Source of the DNA: a virus
Virus record (IMG/VR): IMGVR_UViG_3300043426_000266
Location: 141,064 to 205,063 of that record
Strand: one strand, 5' to 3'
Length of the DNA: 64,000 nt
A program made the translations under genes and the position numbers. Below are positions 61,317-64,000 of the stretch, one piece after another (the stretch's first letter is position 1; every line of letters begins with the position of its first letter). The notes below the pieces were generated by a model. That model was given only the letters and a program-made list of their open reading frames with translations, made no database searches and was not told where the DNA came from.

Positions 61317-62732
61317 ATGAGTGCATTCAATAGCTACGCTGCTGAGTCAGCTGATAGCCAAAACGAAGATGTAACAGCTGTGCCAGAAGATGAAACCGCA
61401 ACTTCTGAATTAGCAGATGCGACTGCGGAACAAACTGAAGTTGCTCAGGAAGATGACATTGCTGAACAACTTGGCGAAGAGCAAGAACAAGTAGAAGATC
61501 TCGGTGAAGCAGTTGCTCAAGAGTCTGGTGGTTTAACTCCACAAGCAGCCCGTATGCTTAACTTAAGTTTACGTCGTATCGTTGGTAAAAAACACGCCAG
61601 CAAAATTATTGCAACTGAAAACTACACCAGCTCACGTTCACTTCAGCTAGAAGCTAAACAAATTGCTTTAGAAGGTATCAAAGATACTTTGAAAGCTTTC
61701 TGGGAAGCGATCAAAGCTCAGCTCAAGAAATTCTATAACAAAGTTAAAACATTCTTTGTTAAGGTTTTCTCAGCCGCCCGTAAACTTTCTGAACGTGCTA
61801 AAAAACTTCAAGATAAAGCTTCTGAAACCGTAGGCTCTATCGAAGAGAAAAGCTTTAGCTTTAGCCAAACTAAAGCCATTTCAGTCGACGGTAAGTATAA
61901 TAACCCAAGTGATTTAACTAGCGGTTTAAATGAAATTTATCAATGGATGAAAGGTAATCTTACAGTTAAAAAATCTGAAGACTATGAAAACGTCATTGAA
62001 AAAACTCAAGGTCAAATTGAAAAATCAGTTAAAGACCTTATTGATGATGTCAAAGGCGGCGGTAAGGGTTTTGGTTTAGCAAGTGGTGGCAAAACCTCAA
62101 TTAGTGCAGAACTTGATAAGGCAGGTGTTATCAAAATTACACCACTGGGTAAAATGAGTTCCCCAGACAGTAAGCTTGTTGACATGTACAAAGATAAAAC
62201 TGATAACACCGTTACAGTTGGATTCAGTAAAGGTCTACCAGGCGGTAAATCTATCGTTTCAGTTTCAGTCAGTAAACCAATGGGTGGTACTTCAATTGAG
62301 GGTTTAACCGCCGCTATCAAAGAAGTTAAGCAAACTCGTTTACTTCTTGGTAACGATAAATATACACCACGCGATGTAACTGAAGGTGACGTCAAAACAT
62401 TAACCACTTCTCAAATTGATAAAGTGTGTGATGACGTCATTGAAATTGCTGAAATTTCCTACACGTATGAAAAAGCGTGGGAGCGTCGTGATAAGTTCCA
62501 ATCTAAACTTGAACGTGAAGTTGATCAAATTGTAAAAGAAGTTGATCAAGAAGATCACGACAAAGTTGATTCAACAGTACAACGTGCCGTTCGTCAGTAT
62601 GCCGAAGCATTCACTGCATCAGTTCGTCGTCGTACAACTTTTGAATCTCAGTTCATTGGTTATGCATTGAATACCGCTTCTGCAATGTTGAACTATTCTG
62701 AACGTTCACTTGCGCAACATAAAGCTAAGTAA
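61317..62732 (+). CDS. Internal head protein, paralog 3, 471 aa
   Basis: An acidic leader (about 1-80, with repeated E/D/A) is followed by the A-x-E sites VAQESG, IATENY and IALEGIK, then the basic helix LKAFWEAIKAQLKKFYNKVK. Near-identical blocks with paralog 1 include GSIEEKSFSFSQTK and EGDVKTLTTSQIDKVCDD. The central region (about 235-300) differs and is Gly/Lys/Ser-rich. Shine-Dalgarno AAAGGA precedes the ATG. Terminator follows. Confidence 0.8.
   Translation: MSAFNSYAAESADSQNEDVTAVPEDETATSELADATAEQTEVAQEDDIAEQLGEEQEQVEDLGEAVAQESGGLTPQAARMLNLSLRRIVGKKHASKIIATENYTSSRSLQLEAKQIALEGIKDTLKAFWEAIKAQLKKFYNKVKTFFVKVFSAARKLSERAKKLQDKASETVGSIEEKSFSFSQTKAISVDGKYNNPSDLTSGLNEIYQWMKGNLTVKKSEDYENVIEKTQGQIEKSVKDLIDDVKGGGKGFGLASGGKTSISAELDKAGVIKITPLGKMSSPDSKLVDMYKDKTDNTVTVGFSKGLPGGKSIVSVSVSKPMGGTSIEGLTAAIKEVKQTRLLLGNDKYTPRDVTEGDVKTLTTSQIDKVCDDVIEIAEISYTYEKAWERRDKFQSKLEREVDQIVKEVDQEDHDKVDSTVQRAVRQYAEAFTASVRRRTTFESQFIGYALNTASAMLNYSERSLAQHKAK
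61662..61708 (+). repeat. 47-bp block identical to 58709-58755
   Basis: The second copy of the repeat, in the paralog 3 gene. No such identity is found in the diverged paralog between them. Confidence 0.85.
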
Positions 62733-62746
62733 TTAGTTGAATGTTA

Positions 62747-62778
62747 AACTCTACCCCCGTAGGGGGTAGAGTTCTTTA
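62747..62778 (+). terminator. Rho-independent terminator
   Basis: Twelve-base-pair stem AACTCTACCCCC / GGGGGTAGAGTT with a GTA loop, followed by CTTTA. Ends the paralog 3 transcript. Confidence 0.88.
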
Positions 62779-62834
62779 TGCAGATTTATTTATTTTACAA
62801 ATAGTCCATTATTATAGAACAAAGGAGATAATCA

Positions 62835-63146
62835 ATGGTTCATGCAAAAGATTTAGAAAACTTAATTTATCGTCTTATTGGTTTGATACATCGTCTGGAT
62901 AAAATTAACCCATTATTAATTCGTCGTCGGGAATGCTCTAGTGTTCGACGAACACTAGAGGAAGCAAAGGAAGCCTCGACCAACCGTGTGTTAGGGCAAA
63001 TGCGTAGATTAGAACGACAGTGGGTAAAACGAAACGCGACTATAAGTGATTTGGTTAAACAAACCATCTCATTTGAGAAAAAGTTTCAAACGATGATTCA
63101 GGACAAACTTGAACAACTTGATAAACTAGAACAGGATCCGACTTAG
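62835..63146 (+). CDS. Small basic helical protein, 103 aa
   Basis: AAAGGAGA precedes the ATG. The peptide is rich in Lys, Arg, Glu and Leu and probably forms a long amphipathic helix or coiled coil (ISFEKKFQTMIQDKLEQLDKLE). Its stop overlaps the next GTG start (TAGTG). Such small coiled-coil proteins near the end of virion blocks may be lysis or assembly accessory proteins, but nothing here proves it. Confidence 0.7.
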   Translation: MVHAKDLENLIYRLIGLIHRLDKINPLLIRRRECSSVRRTLEEAKEASTNRVLGQMRRLERQWVKRNATISDLVKQTISFEKKFQTMIQDKLEQLDKLEQDPT

Positions 63147-63436
63147 TGAGTTTACAAAAGAAAAACTTAAATCTAGTTCTTGAACGGCTACGTGCCAAGA
63201 TTAAACTCATTAGTGGATGGGACGAGTATTATCCTGGAATAGAACCTAAACAGCGGATTGGAGGTGAGACTTCTGATGAACATCTTCTTTGGATGTTAAA
63301 TGAAATTCAAACCAACTACAATGAAAAAGACGATAGTAAATATCAGCGTTGGTTAGGTTTCATTCAGGGTGTCATGGTTGCAAAGGGTCATACGACCGCA
63401 ACTAGTGAACGAGAGCTTACTAGAGGTTTACTTTAA
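63146..63436 (+). CDS. Small phage protein of a widespread unknown family, 96 aa (GTG start)
   Basis: The GTG overlaps the preceding stop. The sequence LLWMLNEIQTNYNEKDDSKYQRWLGFIQGVMVAKG followed by an ERELTR end resembles a short, widely distributed phage family with a conserved K-x-x-R-W-L-G-x-I-Q-G motif (here residues 68-79). Its function is not known to me. It is coupled to the upstream gene and followed 25 bases later by the lipoprotein gene. Confidence 0.7.
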   Translation: MSLQKKNLNLVLERLRAKIKLISGWDEYYPGIEPKQRIGGETSDEHLLWMLNEIQTNYNEKDDSKYQRWLGFIQGVMVAKGHTTATSERELTRGLL

Positions 63437-63461
63437 CTGTGAGTCAAATGAGAAAACCAAA

Positions 63462-63734
63462 ATGAAAAAGTTGTTGTTAACATTGAGTTGTGTATTGACG
63501 ATAGGTTGCTCTTCTTCTAGTGATGCAACCAAGGCTTTAAAAGCTCAAGGTTTCACACATATTCAAACTCGTGTGACGTTTTTTGGTTGTAATGAGGATG
63601 ATGCATCTAAAACCAGATTTAGTGCTAAAAACACCAAAGGCGAAATCGTTACTGGAGTGGTATGTTTAAACCAGTTGAAAGGTTTTATTATTCGTTTAGA
63701 TTATGGTGATTATGAAATTAAAAACAAAAATTAA
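63462..63734 (+). CDS. Small secreted lipoprotein, 90 aa
   Basis: Begins MKKLLLTLSCVLTIGC, a signal peptide with a positive N-terminus, a hydrophobic core and a lipobox-like T-I-G-C (lipidated Cys16). After it come 74 residues with two further cysteines (FFGCNED; GVVCLNQ) that may form a disulfide. This form would be anchored to the inner or outer membrane of a Gram-negative host. Phage lipoproteins of this size can block superinfection or receptor access, or help lysis; which applies cannot be told. I chose the internal ATG at 63462, not the long open frame from 63369, because only this one gives a signal peptide. Confidence 0.75.
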   Translation: MKKLLLTLSCVLTIGCSSSSDATKALKAQGFTHIQTRVTFFGCNEDDASKTRFSAKNTKGEIVTGVVCLNQLKGFIIRLDYGDYEIKNKN

Positions 63735-63837
63735 GCGGCGTAATCAACAACGTCGTAGATTCTATCAATTAAAAGTTATTCGAATTATTGCGAAGATTGA
63801 ATATCAACCTTTGAGTACTCTCAATAAAGTCCCCTAG
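63712..63837 (+). CDS. Very small basic protein, 41 aa
   Basis: A short frame (MKLKTKIKRRNQQRRRFYQLKVIRIIAKI...) overlapping the lipoprotein gene end by 23 bases with GGTG before the ATG. Very rich in Lys and Arg. The stop is inside the following terminator, as at other gene ends in this genome, which favours it being real. No function is visible. Confidence 0.5.
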   Translation: MKLKTKIKRRNQQRRRFYQLKVIRIIAKIEYQPLSTLNKVP

Positions 63838-63851
63838 GGGGCTTTATTTTA
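63823..63851 (+). terminator. Rho-independent terminator
   Basis: Stem AATAAAG-TCCCC / GGGGG-CTTTATT with a TA loop, followed by TTTA. Contains the stop codon of the 41-residue gene. Confidence 0.82.
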
Positions 63852-63915
63852 TGAGCTCATTGTCTTACAAGACACCCCCCCCCCTAACTAAGATCTTAAA
63901 ATTGAGGGTTTTTAA

Positions 63916-64000
63916 ATGCCTAGTATATTTGCAAATGCAATGGAAGATTCAGATGTTATGAATGAATTCCAAAGTGTGATTGAACCAGAAACACTAGCCG
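63916..64000 (+). CDS. Partial protein at right edge, 28 residues visible
   Basis: ATG at 63916 preceded by GAGGG. The visible part is MPSIFANAMEDSDVMNEF... and runs off the window. The AME triplet near the start resembles the prohead cleavage motif of the upstream internal head proteins, so this may be another member of the packaged set. Too short to say more. Confidence 0.65.
   Translation, partial: MPSIFANAMEDSDVMNEFQSVIEPETLA

Noticed and set aside
62012-62407. 131-residue antisense open frame in the third inner-body paralog
   Set aside because: No ribosome site, proline/leucine-rich shadow composition, and the sense frame is clearly conserved with paralog 1.
1-64000. Prophage, integrase, transposon or homing endonuclease
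   Set aside because: No integrase, recombinase, transposase, HNH or GIY-YIG motifs were seen, and no introns in the polymerase genes beyond the natural splits.

Overview
The window reads as part of the genome of a large lytic tailed phage of the phiKZ-like, nucleus-forming jumbo type. It is AT-rich, densely coding and free of tRNA genes, integrase and insertion sequences. The main evidence is pieces of two separate split multisubunit RNA polymerases, a split family-B DNA polymerase, a probable chimallin (phage-nucleus shell protein) immediately before an RNA polymerase beta' N-terminal gene, and a block of proteolytically processed internal head proteins. The host cannot be named. A lipoprotein gene and the phage type point to a Gram-negative bacterium, probably a gammaproteobacterium.

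Layout. Positions 1-2189 (minus): unknown proteins. 2277-7272 (plus): nucleotide metabolism (DHFR fused to a dUTPase/dCTP-deaminase-like domain; an enlarged thymidylate synthase) mixed with unknown genes. 8249-13011 (plus): an operon of ten mostly small, acidic, unrecognised proteins packed with stop/start overlaps. 13525-15681: C-terminal half of the DNA polymerase. 16970-18835: chimallin candidate. 18899-20320: RNA polymerase beta' N-terminal part. 20323-25323: small unknown genes, an Mre11/SbcD-like phosphoesterase and an SSB-like protein. 25416-36190: three unknown ~500-residue proteins, then RNA polymerase beta C-terminal, beta' C-terminal and an SF2 helicase. The order resembles phiKZ gp68 to gp75, so this is most likely the non-virion RNA polymerase locus. 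37014-40111 (minus): a second beta' C-terminal gene (probably virion RNA polymerase, gp80-like) and unknown genes. 40149-43511: a probable tail-assembly protein with a candidate -1 frameshift. 43512-43960: a non-coding stretch full of perfect hairpins. 43961-45691 (minus): N-terminal half of the DNA polymerase. 46407-63000: virion block with an HExxH metalloprotease, internal head proteins carrying A-[LM]-E cleavage motifs, and two minus-strand structural genes. 62835-64000: small genes including a lipoprotein.

How it fits together. In the family, a virion RNA polymerase injected with the DNA transcribes early genes from AT-rich promoters. A matching AT-rich element lies upstream of the chimallin candidate and several other operons. 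Chimallin then builds the shell in which the split DNA polymerase, SSB, helicase and nuclease replicate DNA, and the non-virion RNA polymerase transcribes later genes. Nearly every operon ends in a strong hairpin terminator.

Functions below are read from motifs and gene order only; no database search was run. References to phiKZ gene numbers come from memory of that genome and are used for synteny only.
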